DNA of 64,000 nucleotides from Mobilicoccus caccae (GTDB lineage Bacteria > Actinomycetota > Actinomycetes > Actinomycetales > Dermatophilaceae). The notes under the pieces are model-generated. The model saw only the letters and a program-made list of their open reading frames with translations, searched no databases and was not told where the DNA came from. The stretch covers positions 3,949,199-4,013,198 of the forward strand of contig NZ_BSUO01000001.1 of the NCBI RefSeq assembly GCF_030161635.1, read 5' to 3'. Both the position numbers and the translations under genes were made by a program. Each line of letters starts with the position of its first letter. The stretch's first letter is position 1. Below are positions 8,231 through 17,682 of the stretch, piece by piece.

Positions 8231-9361
8231 TCAGCCGCGGGCCGCCGGCAGTGCCGACTTGATCGTGTTGCGCAGCGAGCTGTTGTGGCGGGCCCGCATG
8301 AACACGGCCACAGACGCGCCGACCTGACCGGCGCCGGCCATCGCGAGGACGGGGAGCAGCACCGTGTACCCGGCCTGCTCGATGAGCGTGGTGTGGATCG
8401 GGGTGAGCGCCTGGTGCAGCCCGAACATGACCAACGGCAGGAACAGGCCGCCGAGGACGAACCCGGCGAACGCGCCACCACCGGCCAGCAGACCGTTGGC
8501 GATCGTGCCGATCCCCACCGAGATCCACCCGGCCAGCGTCATGAACACGTAGATCGTCACGAGCCCGGCCACCAGCACGGTCACGGTCGGCACCACGAGC
8601 ATGGCGATCGAGCGCGGGCACCACTTGCGGCACCAGCGCTCGACGAACGCCGCGAGCACGGCCGCGAGCAGCGCGCCGATGACGCCTCCCTGTCCGGGGG
8701 CGAGGGCCTGACCGGCGACGGTCACCTTGGCGATCCCGGCGAAGGGGATGATCGCCGCGACGGCTCCACCGAGCACCGGGGTGCCGCCGAACTCCTTGGC
8801 GGCGTTCATGCCGACGAAGACGGCGATGAGGCTCATGAATCCGCTGGCCAGCGCTGCGAGGGCGGGGGTGAAGTCGGCAGCCCACGGCGTGATGCCCCGG
8901 GTCGTCAGGTTGATCAGCACGCCGTTGACGCCGGCGATGATGCCGCAGGCGATGAGCGCGGGGATCAGCGGCAGGAAGATGTTGGCGATCCGGCGCAGGA
9001 AGGAGCGGATCGGGGTCTGGTTCTTGGCCTTGCGGTCCTCACGGATCTGCGCACCGCGGGCGGCCAGCGCCTCGGCGCTGACATCGGTCGAGTCCTCTCC
9101 CATGCGGACCTCGCTGCCGGCGAGCCGGCCGAGTTCGTCGGCGACCTCGTCGACCAGGCCGGGGCCGAGCACGACCTGCATCGTGCTGTCCTCGATGACG
9201 CCGAGCACCTCCGGGATGGCCTTGAGGGCGTCGACGTCGACGGCGTCGACGTCACGCACCCCGATGCGCAATCGGGTCATGCAGTTCTCGATGTCGTGGA
9301 CGTTGCCGCTGCCGCCGAGTCCCTGAAGGATCGTCTGTGACAGCGCTGTCACCGTGCTCAT
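8231..9361 (-). pseudogene. PTS EIIBC component (MurNAc/glucose family), C-terminally truncated
   Basis: Residues 1-85 form an EIIB domain with the phosphorylated Cys in NCMTRLR. Residues about 115-376 are the first part of an EIIC membrane domain containing GGTPVLGGAVAA and MFGLHQALTPIH. Related MurP-type proteins are about 470 residues long and continue after NTIKSALPA into the GEPLIYG-type substrate motif; here the frame stops after ALPAARG at residue 376. No frame downstream encodes the missing piece, and the interspersed repeat starts 18 bp later. The 3' end therefore appears deleted and transport is probably impaired. The gene is last in the glucosaminidase-RpiR-MurQ operon, which points to N-acetylmuramic acid as substrate. 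Confidence 0.8.
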
Positions 9362-9374
9362 GTCGGTCTCCGGT

Positions 9375-10310
9375 TCACTTGTGGGACGGCGTGGTGGTGG
9401 GGATCGCGGCCCGCAGGACCCCGTCCGCGGCGGCGATCCGGGCCTCGACGCGCTCGGGCTCCCAGCCGGTGAGCAGCGCGAGGATCGCAGGCTTGGCGCG
9501 CCCGGAGTGGGCGGCGAGGGCGCGGGCGACGGCGTCGGCGTCGGCTCCCGTGGCCTCGGTGACGATCCGGTGGGCGCGGTCGCGCAACTTCTCGTTGGTG
9601 GCGCGCACGTCGACCATGAGGTTTCCGTACGTCTTGCCGAGGCGGACCATGCTCGCGGTGGTCAGCAGGTTGCAGACGAGTTTCTGGGCGGTGCCGGCCT
9701 TGAGCCGGGTCGAGCCGGCCACGACCTCGGGGCCGACGACCACCTCGATCGCGACGTCGGCGGCGCGGCCCAGCGCAGAGCCGGCGTTGCACGACAGCCC
9801 GACCGTGCGGGCCCCGCAGCGCGCCGCCTCCTCGACCGCCCCCACCGCGTAGGGCGTCCGCCCCGAGGCGGAGATGCCGACGACGACGTCGTGCTGCCCC
9901 ACCTGCAGCCGTTCGAGTTCGGCGACGGCGCCCGACCGGTCGTCCTCGGCGCCTTCGACGGCGGTGGTCAGCGCCGTCGGACCGCCGGCGATGAGGCCGA
10001 CCACCAGTGCGGGGTCGGTGTTGAAGGTCGGTGGGCACTCCGAGGCGTCCAGCACACCCAGGCGCCCGGCCGTGCCTGCTCCCGCGTAGACGAGCCGGCC
10101 GCCGGCACGCATGCCCTCGACGACGAGGTCGACGGCCTCGGCGATCTGCGGCAACTGCGTCGCCACCGCCTGGGCGACCGTGGCGTCCTCACCGTTGATG
10201 AGCGTGAGCAGTCCCAGGGTGTCGAGCCGGTCGATCGAGGCGAAGTCGGCCGAGACCGCTTCTGTCGTCAGGGCGCCGAGCTGTTCGGCGGTGGCGTCGG
10301 GGGTGGTCAT
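9375..10310 (-). CDS. murQ: N-acetylmuramic acid 6-phosphate etherase
   Basis: MurQ cleaves the lactyl ether of MurNAc-6-phosphate to give GlcNAc-6-phosphate and D-lactate, a step of peptidoglycan recycling. The 311-residue product has the family SIS domain with YAGAGTAGRLGVLDASECPP and VVGISASGRTPYAVGA, and the C-terminal helical domain. The ATG at 10310 overlaps the stop of the RpiR gene (ATGA). The gene lies between the RpiR regulator and the PTS EIIBC gene, the order expected for uptake of MurNAc as a 6-phosphate. Confidence 0.95.
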   Translation of the reverse strand: MTTPDATAEQLGALTTEAVSADFASIDRLDTLGLLTLINGEDATVAQAVATQLPQIAEAVDLVVEGMRAGGRLVYAGAGTAGRLGVLDASECPPTFNTDPALVVGLIAGGPTALTTAVEGAEDDRSGAVAELERLQVGQHDVVVGISASGRTPYAVGAVEEAARCGARTVGLSCNAGSALGRAADVAIEVVVGPEVVAGSTRLKAGTAQKLVCNLLTTASMVRLGKTYGNLMVDVRATNEKLRDRAHRIVTEATGADADAVARALAAHSGRAKPAILALLTGWEPERVEARIAAADGVLRAAIPTTTPSHK

Positions 10311-11194
10311 GCATCCTCCTGAAGGGTGCGTGGATGGCGGGGCGCGAGGGCGAGCCACGATTCCTCGATGGCCGTGCGCGTCTGGGTGAAGGTGCGTTGG
10401 GCCACCACGGTGAACAGCACGTCGATGACGAACATCTGCCCCGTGCGGGAGGCCATGGCGGCGGGGCGAAGGGTGCTCTCCCGGGCGCTGACGCTGAACA
10501 ACGTCGCGTCCGCGGAGGTCACGGGGCTACCGGGGGTGGCGGTGATCGCGAGGGTGACGACGCCGCGCTCGCGGGCACGCTCCAGGGGCTCGGTCATGTC
10601 CGCCGTCGACCCCGAGGAGGAGACGACGACGAGCAGGTCCTCGGGCCGCATCACCAGTGCCGCGGTGAGGGCCGCGTGCCCCTCGGTCACGGCCTGCGCG
10701 ACGATCCCGATGCGGGAGAGCTTGGCGGCGAGGTCGAGCGCGACGAGCCCGGAGGCGGCGATGCCGATCACCACCACGCTGCGTGCGGCGGTCACCATCG
10801 TCGCGGCGCGTTCGAGGGTGTCGTGGTCGAGGGTGGCGGCGGTGTCGGTGATCGCGCTGCACTCCTCTGCGGCGAGCTTGGCGATGGTGTCGGCGACGCC
10901 GTCCGACTGGGTGATGTCGCTGGTCACCAGGTGCGGGTCGGGCCGGGAGTCCGCGGCACCCGCGGCGACGGCGATGGCCGTCCGCAGGTCGCGGTACCCC
11001 CGGAACCCGGCCGTCGTCGCGAGGCGGACCACGGTGGACTCGCTGGTGCCGGTGGCCGCGGCCAAGGCGCTGAGGCTGAGTCCCGCGACGGCGGCGGGGT
11101 CGGCGAGGATGTGCTCGGCCACCCGCCGCGGACCGCCCGCCAGCGACGGCAGCAGGCGCCGCAGCATCGGCGACAACGACGAGGTCTGATCCAT
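10307..11194 (-). CDS. MurR/RpiR family transcriptional regulator
   Basis: The 295-residue protein has an N-terminal HTH_6 domain (residues about 10-80, with LAAATGTSESTVVRLATTAG) and a C-terminal SIS sugar-phosphate-binding domain (VVVIGIAASGLVALDLAAKL). RpiR proteins of this type respond to sugar phosphates, here probably MurNAc-6-phosphate. I chose the ATG at 11194; the long open frame upstream is a shadow of the glucosaminidase gene. The stop overlaps murQ by 4 bp, so the two are co-translated. Confidence 0.9.
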   Translation of the reverse strand: MDQTSSLSPMLRRLLPSLAGGPRRVAEHILADPAAVAGLSLSALAAATGTSESTVVRLATTAGFRGYRDLRTAIAVAAGAADSRPDPHLVTSDITQSDGVADTIAKLAAEECSAITDTAATLDHDTLERAATMVTAARSVVVIGIAASGLVALDLAAKLSRIGIVAQAVTEGHAALTAALVMRPEDLLVVVSSSGSTADMTEPLERARERGVVTLAITATPGSPVTSADATLFSVSARESTLRPAAMASRTGQMFVIDVLFTVVAQRTFTQTRTAIEESWLALAPRHPRTLQEDA

Positions 11195-11229
11195 GTCAGT
11201 CGCCGATCTCCATGATGAATCCCCTTGCG

Positions 11230-13077
11230 TCAGTAGCTGAGTCCGGCGCCGTAGCGGTACAGCGTCGAACCGTTCGCGGCGGGGATGTCCACCGGGAGCT
11301 TGCCGGTCGGGTCGTTCTCGCCGACGAGGGTCCGCACGAGGGCCTCGATGGCGCTCGGGGTCCACGAGTAGGTGGCCAGGTAGGCCGGCACGCTCGGGAA
11401 GTGGGCGATGTCGTAGGGGTTGCGCAGGGCCGCGACGACCACCGGACGCCCGCTCGCCTGCAGCGCGGCGACCAGCTTGGCCTGCGGTGAGTCGGGCTTG
11501 ACGTTGTACGTCGTGACCAGCACTCCCTCGGCGTCCTCGGCCGCGGCGACGGCTGCGTCGATCTGCTGCGCGGTCGGGTCGGCGCCCGTGGTGGCCAGGG
11601 TGACCTGCACACCGCGCTGCTCGAGGGAGTCCGCCAGGATCTCGTGGGTCACCGTGCCGCTGCTCCACCCGACGAGCGCGATCCGGCGACCGCGCGGGGT
11701 GATCGGGAGCACGCCCGTGTTGCGCAGCAGGGTGGTGGAGTGGTCGGCGACGTCGGCGGCGATGCGTCCGTGGGCGGTGGTGCCGACGACGCTCGCCACC
11801 TTCGCGACGTCCACGAGTGGACGCGCCACGACCCCTCGGACCGCCTTGTATTGCAGGTTGCGCAGCACCGAGTCCTCGAGGCGCCGCATCGGGATGCGGC
11901 CGGACTTGGCGGCGGCGAGCACCGCCGCGTAGGCCTTGGGCACGTCGGGCGACTGGAGCAGCACGTCGGCGCCGGCGAGGACCGCGCGCACGGCCACCTC
12001 GTCGTCGCCGTACTTCTGCCGGACTCCGGCCATCATCAGGCCGTCGGTGACGACCAGGCCGCGGAAACCCATCTCCTTGCGCAGGACCCCGGTGATGATC
12101 TTGGGGCTGAGCGTCGCCGGGTCACCGGAGTCGTCGAGCGCGGGGACGAGGAGGTGGGCCGTCATGATCGACTCCACGCCCGCCTTGATCGCCGCCTCGA
12201 AGGGCGGTCGGTCGAGGCGTTCCCACTCGGCGCGGGTGTGGGTGATCGTCGGGAGTCCGGCGTGGGAGTCCACCGACGTGTCGCCGTGCCCGGGGAAGTG
12301 CTTGGCGGTGGCGCTCACGCCACCCTTGCGCTGCAGGCCCGTGACCTGGCCCTTGACGATGCTCGACACGAGGCCGGGGTCCGAGCCGGGGGAGCGGACG
12401 CCGATGACCGGGTTGGCCGGGTCGACGTTGACGTCGGCGACCGGCGCGTAGTCCGTGGTGATGCCCATGGCCCGCAGTTCGCGTCCGGCGACCTGGCCCA
12501 TGAGGTTCGCGTCGCGGACGCTGCGGGTGGCGCCGAGGGCCATCGCGCCGGGGAAGAGGGTGGCGGGCCGCCCGATCCGGAAGACGGCGCCGTGCTCCTG
12601 GTCCACCGAGATGGTCAGGGGCACTCGGGCGCCGCTCGCGAGGGCCGCGCGCTGCAGGCCGTTGGACAGGCCCGCGATCTGCTCGGGGTCCTTGAGGTTG
12701 TCCGACCAGGCGAAGTAGATGACACCGCCCAGGTGGTAGCGGGCGACGGCCTCTGCGCCGCTGCGGACGCCGAAGAGCTTGGTGTTCTCGGCGGCCTCGG
12801 CCTCGGTGACCCGCTCGGCGTCGGTGCCGTGGACGTAACAGGTGAAGAGCTGACCGACCTTCTGCTCCAGGGTCATCCGCCGCAGGATCCGCCGCGCCCA
12901 GGCGCGGTCGCGGGAGGTGCTGCCGGGGACCGCGACCTCGTGGGGGCGGGGTGGGTGCGTCTCGCCCGAGGCGGTGGGTGCCGTCGCCGTGGCGGCGTGC
13001 GCCTGTCGGGGGAGGGTGGCCAGCGCCGCGCCGGTGCCGATGCCGGTGAGGGCCGTGCGGCGGGAGAGGTCGGTCAT
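11230..13077 (-). CDS. Secreted GH3 beta-N-acetylglucosaminidase (NagZ-like)
   Basis: This 615-residue glycoside hydrolase family 3 protein carries the NagZ signature KHFPGHGDTSVDSHAG, with catalytic Asp/His, and the nucleophile region VVTDGLMMAG. It begins with LSRRTALTGIGTGAAL and further hydrophobic residues, a twin-arginine signal, so it probably trims cell-wall muropeptides outside the cell. A C-terminal GH3_C-like domain is present. ATG 13077 with AAGGA upstream is preferred over GTG 13098. It is the first gene of the MurNAc operon and supplies the sugar for MurQ and the PTS. Confidence 0.9.
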   Translation of the reverse strand: MTDLSRRTALTGIGTGAALATLPRQAHAATATAPTASGETHPPRPHEVAVPGSTSRDRAWARRILRRMTLEQKVGQLFTCYVHGTDAERVTEAEAAENTKLFGVRSGAEAVARYHLGGVIYFAWSDNLKDPEQIAGLSNGLQRAALASGARVPLTISVDQEHGAVFRIGRPATLFPGAMALGATRSVRDANLMGQVAGRELRAMGITTDYAPVADVNVDPANPVIGVRSPGSDPGLVSSIVKGQVTGLQRKGGVSATAKHFPGHGDTSVDSHAGLPTITHTRAEWERLDRPPFEAAIKAGVESIMTAHLLVPALDDSGDPATLSPKIITGVLRKEMGFRGLVVTDGLMMAGVRQKYGDDEVAVRAVLAGADVLLQSPDVPKAYAAVLAAAKSGRIPMRRLEDSVLRNLQYKAVRGVVARPLVDVAKVASVVGTTAHGRIAADVADHSTTLLRNTGVLPITPRGRRIALVGWSSGTVTHEILADSLEQRGVQVTLATTGADPTAQQIDAAVAAAEDAEGVLVTTYNVKPDSPQAKLVAALQASGRPVVVAALRNPYDIAHFPSVPAYLATYSWTPSAIEALVRTLVGENDPTGKLPVDIPAANGSTLYRYGAGLSY

Positions 13078-13128
13078 GGTTTCGTCCTTCGCGATCACGT
13101 CGGTGTGACTGAGGAGAGGAGTCCTGAC

Positions 13129-13168
13129 AGAAACTAGTCATCCACAGCGATGAATGGGGAGAGTTTCT
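13129..13168. promoter_or_regulatory. Candidate RpiR operator
   Basis: AGAAACT at 13129-13135 is repeated in inverted orientation as AGTTTCT at 13162-13168, between the divergent glucosaminidase and CorA genes. Both arms extend to a TGA at their outer side. RpiR proteins often bind GAAA/TTTC half sites, so this may control the MurNAc operon. The 26-bp spacing is long, which lowers confidence. Confidence 0.4.
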
Positions 13169-13234
13169 ATTCAGTAGGGCCGGAAGTCAACCACCGGAGG
13201 CGGCGACGCCGGTGAGCAGCGGCCGGCCGATCGG

Positions 13235-14224
13235 ATGACAATGGGCGACGTGATCGTCGATCAGGCCGTGTATCGCGAGGGTGTCCGATACGAATGCGCC
13301 GACCCCAGTGCCGATCTCGAACGGCTGCGCCAGGAGGAGACCGGGTTCCTGTGGATCGGTCTGCGCGACCCCACCAAGGAGGAGTTCGCGGCCGTCGACG
13401 ACGAGCTCCGGTTGCACCCGCTGGCCGTGGAGGACGCGCTCACCGGCAACCAGCGTCCGAAGATCGACGTCTACGAGGAGTCGATCTTCGTCTCCCTCAA
13501 GACGCTCCGGTACATCGAGGAGACCAGTGACGTCGAGACCGGCGAGCTCATGATGTTCGTGGGCGACCGGTTCGTCCTCACCGTGCGCAACGGGGAGGCC
13601 AACCCGCTGGCGGGTCTGCGCGCCGGTCTCGAGCACAATCCCGAGCGACTGGCCCACGGCCCACTCGCCGTGATGCACGCCGTCCTCGACCATATCGTCG
13701 ACACCTACCTGCAGATCGACGCCGAGCTGGCCGACGACCTCGACGACATCGAGGAGGGCGTCTTCCTCGGAGGTCGCGACACCCAAGGCACCGACATCTA
13801 CAAGCTCAAGCGTGAGGTGTTGGAGTTCAAGCGCGGCGCGGTGCCGCTGGTCCTGCCGCTGCGCCGCCTCGTGTCGGGGGAGGCGCGCTCCCTGGTGCCC
13901 AAGAAACTGCGGCCGTTCTTCGCCGACGTCCTCGACCACCTGCTCCAGGTGGTCGACCACGCCGAGAACTACGAACACCTGCTCAGCGACATCCTGTCCA
14001 CGCATCTGACGCAGGTGTCGGTGCGTCAGAACGAGGACATGCGCAAGATCTCGGCGTGGGTGGCCATCGCGGCGTTGCCGACGATGATCGCCGGCATCTA
14101 CGGGATGAACTTCGACTTCATGCCCGAACTGCACTGGCGGTACGGGTACTTCGCCGTCATGGGTGTCATCGGCGCCGCCTGTGTGGGGCTGTATGCGCTG
14201 TTCCGTCGCTCCGGGTGGCTGTAG
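13235..14224 (+). CDS. corA: CorA-type magnesium/cobalt transporter
   Basis: The 329-residue protein has the long cytosolic alpha/beta and helical domain of CorA, then two C-terminal transmembrane segments. The GMN selectivity motif is at about residues 290-292 (IYGMNFDF), followed by MPELHW in the loop. The channel forms a pentamer in the cytoplasmic membrane and admits magnesium. The ATG at 13235 is the first in the frame. A stem-loop terminator follows at 14258-14293. Confidence 0.95.
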   Translation: MTMGDVIVDQAVYREGVRYECADPSADLERLRQEETGFLWIGLRDPTKEEFAAVDDELRLHPLAVEDALTGNQRPKIDVYEESIFVSLKTLRYIEETSDVETGELMMFVGDRFVLTVRNGEANPLAGLRAGLEHNPERLAHGPLAVMHAVLDHIVDTYLQIDAELADDLDDIEEGVFLGGRDTQGTDIYKLKREVLEFKRGAVPLVLPLRRLVSGEARSLVPKKLRPFFADVLDHLLQVVDHAENYEHLLSDILSTHLTQVSVRQNEDMRKISAWVAIAALPTMIAGIYGMNFDFMPELHWRYGYFAVMGVIGAACVGLYALFRRSGWL

Positions 14225-14257
14225 CTTCGCCCGCTCTCGCCGGTAGGAGTGTGCCAG

Positions 14258-14293
14258 GCAGGGCGGGATGGTCAGGGGATCGCCCCGCCCTGC
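14258..14293 (+). terminator. Stem-loop terminator after corA
   Basis: GCAGGGCGGG at 14258-14267 pairs perfectly with CCCGCCCTGC at 14284-14293 around a 16-nt loop, 34 bp after the corA stop. There is no long T tract. The remaining bases to about 14615 contain no gene I can support, because the DinB-like gene probably ends at 14616. Confidence 0.65.
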
Positions 14294-14392
14294 GTGATGG
14301 CAGACCTGCGACCTCGGGGGAGTCGCGTCTCCGACAGGATGCCCGGCTCCGAGGTCGTTGACAAATCATCGACCGTCCAGGAACGGGGCGCC

Positions 14393-15124
14393 TCAGTGGT
14401 TCGAACGACTGTCCGGATTTCTGTGGAGCGGCCTGGACGGAGTCGTTCCATCCCGTGAGTGAATGCGCCTGCATCTCAGGCAGCGGCGTGACCAGCGGAC
14501 TCCCCAGTGATCGAACGATCGGTGCGCACGGGGTGGCGGTATGGGCTCAGGTGAGGGGTGGTGATTCCCTCTCGGACGCAGATGCATGCAAGTCCCGCTC
14601 CGCGCCGCAGAGGGCTCAGCCCCTTCGCCGGTCCGGCCGTCGACGAGTTCGCGGACGATGTCGAGATGCCCCGCGTGACGCGCGTACTCCTGCAGCAGGT
14701 GCAGCAGGATCCAGTGCAGGCGCGGCGCCTCGGCCGGAGAACGGAAGCGACCACCGATCGCGGCGACCTCCTCCAGGGAGTGCTGCTCGACGATCTCCCG
14801 CGTCCGGCGTCCGGCCGTGAGCAGGAGCTCGCGGGCGCCGGCGGCGTCGAGATCGGGGGTGACCCAGCCGTGCCCGGCGCGGTCGGCCCACGGGTCGGGC
14901 ACCTGCTCGGCGAGGAATCCCCATTCCAGCCACCGGCATTCGACGTGGGCGAGGTGGTTGACCAGGCCGGCGGGCGTCCAGCCCGAGGGGATGCGGGCCT
15001 GTCGCAGCGCGGCGGGCGGCAGGCCGTCGAGCTTGGCGGCGATCACCGCCCGGTACCAGTCGAGGTAGTCGAGCAGCACGCCGCGCAGGTCGTCGGTGGA
15101 TGCGGGCTCCGGGAGGGAGGTCAT
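14393..15124 (-). CDS. DinB family protein (DUF664-like), stop probably displaced by a missing base
   Basis: Residues 1-168 match a DinB/DUF664 four-helix metal-binding protein, with NHLAHVECRW and EYARHAGHLDIVRELVDG. The family normally ends right after that last motif. Here the frame continues for about 75 residues of basic, low-quality sequence to residue 243. One extra G in the GGGG run at about 14620 would create a TGA at 14616-14618 and a normal 169-residue protein. I therefore think the real gene is 14616-15124 and the tail is an artefact or a very recent mutation. The substrate is unknown. Confidence 0.75.
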   Translation of the reverse strand: MTSLPEPASTDDLRGVLLDYLDWYRAVIAAKLDGLPPAALRQARIPSGWTPAGLVNHLAHVECRWLEWGFLAEQVPDPWADRAGHGWVTPDLDAAGARELLLTAGRRTREIVEQHSLEEVAAIGGRFRSPAEAPRLHWILLHLLQEYARHAGHLDIVRELVDGRTGEGAEPSAARSGTCMHLRPRGNHHPSPEPIPPPRAHRSFDHWGVRWSRRCLRCRRIHSRDGTTPSRPLHRNPDSRSNH

Positions 15125-15193
15125 GCCTTCTTGCTACACGATGCCGCTCCGTCGCGGGTGCGCCATGGGGTCATCCGGGGAGTCGGCGGGCGC

Positions 15194-15891
15194 TCAGCCG
15201 CCGCAGTCGCAGACGCCGCTGGTCGGGAGCTGCATGAAGCAACGGGAGCAGGTGGGCGGAGGCGGCGGTGGGGCCGCGGCCGGCTTGGGCGGACGCGGCG
15301 TCGTCGCGCGGGTGGCGCGGGGGTGGTGGTGCGGGTCGAGCGAGCCGTCACAGGTGGCGTGGGCGGCGCGGGGGGAGCCTCCGCGGGCAGCAGATCGGCG
15401 ACCCCGAGGGTGCCCGCCAGGTCGTGCGCGGCGGGGATCGCCTTCCAGAGGGCGCCGTGCCGCTGACGAAAGCGGGTGCGTTCCCCGGCCCGCCAGCTGC
15501 CGACGATCGCGGTCGGCCCACCCATCGACCGGAAGTGTTCCCACACACCGGGATCCCGGCGGATGACGAACATGTCCTGGTCGTCGCGCATGAGCACCGC
15601 GGAGGCGCCCTCGGTGTTCTCGGCGAGGACCGCGACAGCACCGGACGCCGCCGCGAGGAGCGGAACCGCCGCCATCACGACGTCGCCGGATCCGACCTCG
15701 ACGCGCAGGGATCGGGGCCCGAGCACCTCGGCTCTGAGGCCGCGCTGCTCGGCGGCGTCGATGACGTCGGTCGGCGCCGAGGGGATCGCCGTCTCGTCGG
15801 GCGAGGGTGCGTCGGGTGTCGGAGCACCGGGTGAGGCGACGGTGCCGTCGCTGCTCTCGACGTCCTCGTTCTCGTGGGTGCTCGAGTCCAC
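15194..15891 (-). CDS. Pro-rich protein with C-terminal zinc ribbon, frame broken by a missing base
   Basis: The protein starts at 15891 with an acidic, disordered N terminus (about 45 residues) and then a compact alpha/beta domain (about 45-165, with AVLMRDDQDMFVIRRDP and TRFRQRHGALWKA). As read, the frame goes on into Arg-rich sequence and stops at 15121. The other frame ends at 15194 with PPTCSRCFMQLPTSGVCDCG, a convincing zinc ribbon seen at the C terminus of many actinobacterial proteins of this kind. One extra base in the G run at 15319-15323 joins the two parts into 232 residues. The function is unknown. Confidence 0.65.
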
Positions 15892-16106
15892 CTGCGCCTC
15901 CCTCGTCTGCCGGTGCTCGTCGTCGGTCGGGCCGAGTGCCTCGGGCCGGCCGCCGTCACCCTACTGCCCTCATCGACCTACCCGTCCGCCACCGGGCGGG
16001 ACATCCGGCGACGACTCCCCGCGACCGTTCATGGTGATGCCCGGGTGCCCGCTGCCGCCCGATCGTGTCCGGACGTTTCCGCCCAGCGAGGAGGTGAGGT
16101 GAGGGG

Positions 16107-16738
16107 TCAGGGTCGAGCGGGTTCGTGATGGCGGCGCAGGAGGAGCGCACCGAGAACACCGAGCCAGAGGTAGGCGGGCCACAGGGACAGTCGCTCGAAG
16201 AAGCCGCCCCAGGTGGCCATCAGGGTCACGGCGAAGAGGCCGATCGTGCCGACGAGGCTGAGTGCGGCGGTGACGAAGGCCCAGGTGGCGAGGGGTCGTC
16301 CGCGCAACGCCAGGCCGTGGAGCAGCAGTGCGACGGGCTGGCCGAGGAAGACGGGGAGCGAGACGAGGGAGTGCAGTTCGAGGTCGACATCGAGGGGGAC
16401 GAGTCCCGTCCCGATCGAACTCAGACCCGAGATGACCCAGCAGCAGACGGCGGCCACGCCGAGACCTCCGGGGCGCCACGCGCGGGGCAGGAGCAGGGCT
16501 CCGATGGCCAGCGCCACGCCGAACGCGATGAATGCGCCGTTGAGCAGGGGTTCCAGGGCGAGCAGACCTCGACCGGGCCCGCCGGGTAGGCGATCTGGGT
16601 GCACGACACCGCACCGAGGTCGCTGATCATGTTGTCCCGCAACGAATACGGTGCCGCGACGGTGGCGGCGACGATCAGCTCGCACACGATGTAGAGCGGC
16701 TGGATCAGCAGCAGGGCAGCTGCGATGCGCGCCTTCAT
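16107..16738 (-). pseudogene. DUF998 membrane protein, frame broken by a missing base
   Basis: The ATG at 16738 opens MKARIAAALLLIQPLYIVCE and then SLRDNMISDLGAVSC and GPVEVCSPWNP, the DUF998 N terminus. The rest (LLNGAFIAFGVALAIGALLL, then four more hydrophobic helices) is in another frame and ends at 16107. Adding one C to the CCCC run (16547-16550, as G on the plus strand) restores a 210-residue protein with about six helices. DUF998 proteins are integral membrane proteins of unknown function. Reading-frame loss is more likely a sequence error than decay, since both halves are otherwise intact. Confidence 0.78.
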
Positions 16739-16962
16739 CGGGCCGCGTGGACCGGCACTCGACCGGCGGTGACGAGGGTGTCGGCGAACGGACGACGACG
16801 GCGCATGGGTGTTCCCTTTCAGGACGGGGTCGGTCCGACGACGATAAGGGTCACGACACGCATCCGGGGGCGATCCGCAGCATTGCACGGGCCGCCGGTC
16901 GGTGGGCTCGGTCTCGAGTCGCGATCGTCGGCGACGGTAGAAGATGAGGGTAGAATCGCGTC

Positions 16963-17204
16963 ATGCCGACGTTGAACATCAAGGATCCCGAGGTGTACGT
17001 CCTGGCCCGCAGGCTGGCCGAGCGGCGGCACACCTCTGCCACGGGTGCCGTGCGCGAGGCGCTTCGCGAGGCGCTCGAACGTGACTCGGCCCGTCGTGAG
17101 GGGATGGCGGAGCGACTCCTCGCCATCGGGGCCCGCAGCGCCGCGCAGCCGGAGCCGTTCCTCACGGACCAGGATCTGTACGACGAGCGCGGCCTCCCCG
17201 GTGA
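16963..17204 (+). CDS. vapB: VapB-type antitoxin, stop probably lost by a missing base
   Basis: The N-terminal 78 codons (LNIKDPEVYVLARRLAERRH, then TGAVREALREALE and LYDERGLP) match the Rv0623-like VapB antitoxins that bind DNA and neutralise a PIN toxin. As read, no stop follows and the frame runs to 17874 in non-coding-like sequence. One extra C in the CCCC run at 17197-17200 would give a TGA at 17202-17204 and the usual overlap with the GTG of vapC at 17201. I annotate the corrected end, giving about 80 residues. Confidence 0.78.
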
Positions 17205-17602
17205 TCCTGGACACCTCGGCCGTCATCGCGATCCTCGCCGGCGAGCCGGAAGCCGCAGAGCTCGCCGCACTCATCCAAGAAGCCGGCAACGTCCGCATCT
17301 CGGCGGGCACCCTGATCGAGGCGTCCCTGGTCTGTGGTCCGGTGCGGCAGCAGGCCCTGGACGACTTCATCGCCGAGGCCCAGGCGGAGGTCGTTCCCGT
17401 CGACGAGGAACAGGCGCGCCTCGCTCGGGGCGGGCATCTCCGTTTCGGGCGCGGCAGCGGATCACCCGCTCGGCTCGACTACGGCGACTGCTTCTCCTAT
17501 GCCCTGGCCCGGCAGGCCGACGATGCGCTGCTCTTCATCGGCGACGACTTCACCCACACCGATGTCCGTTCCGCGCGAGGCGAACCGACCGGCGGTCAAT
17601 GA
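17201..17602 (+). CDS. vapC: VapC-type PIN-domain toxin
   Basis: This 133-residue PIN ribonuclease starts at GTG 17201 with VILDTSAVIAILAGEPEA, the first catalytic Asp. Further acidic residues lie at TLIEASLV and LDYGDCFSYALA, and IGDDFTHTDV follows near the end. It lies directly after the VapB antitoxin, as in type II toxin-antitoxin operons, and would cleave RNA when free. Length and motif order are normal, so the toxin looks intact. Confidence 0.9.
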   Translation: MILDTSAVIAILAGEPEAAELAALIQEAGNVRISAGTLIEASLVCGPVRQQALDDFIAEAQAEVVPVDEEQARLARGGHLRFGRGSGSPARLDYGDCFSYALARQADDALLFIGDDFTHTDVRSARGEPTGGQ

Positions 17603-17682
17603 AAGGCCTCCGTCGAGGGGACCGTGGCGGTGCCGAGTGTGCCGCCACGATGGGCGCTACCGGCGTCGGATCCCGGCTTTTC

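Noticed and set aside
14390..14415. Possible tRNA T-loop (GGTTCGAAC)
   Set aside because: No acceptor stem, D-arm or anticodon arm can be paired around it.
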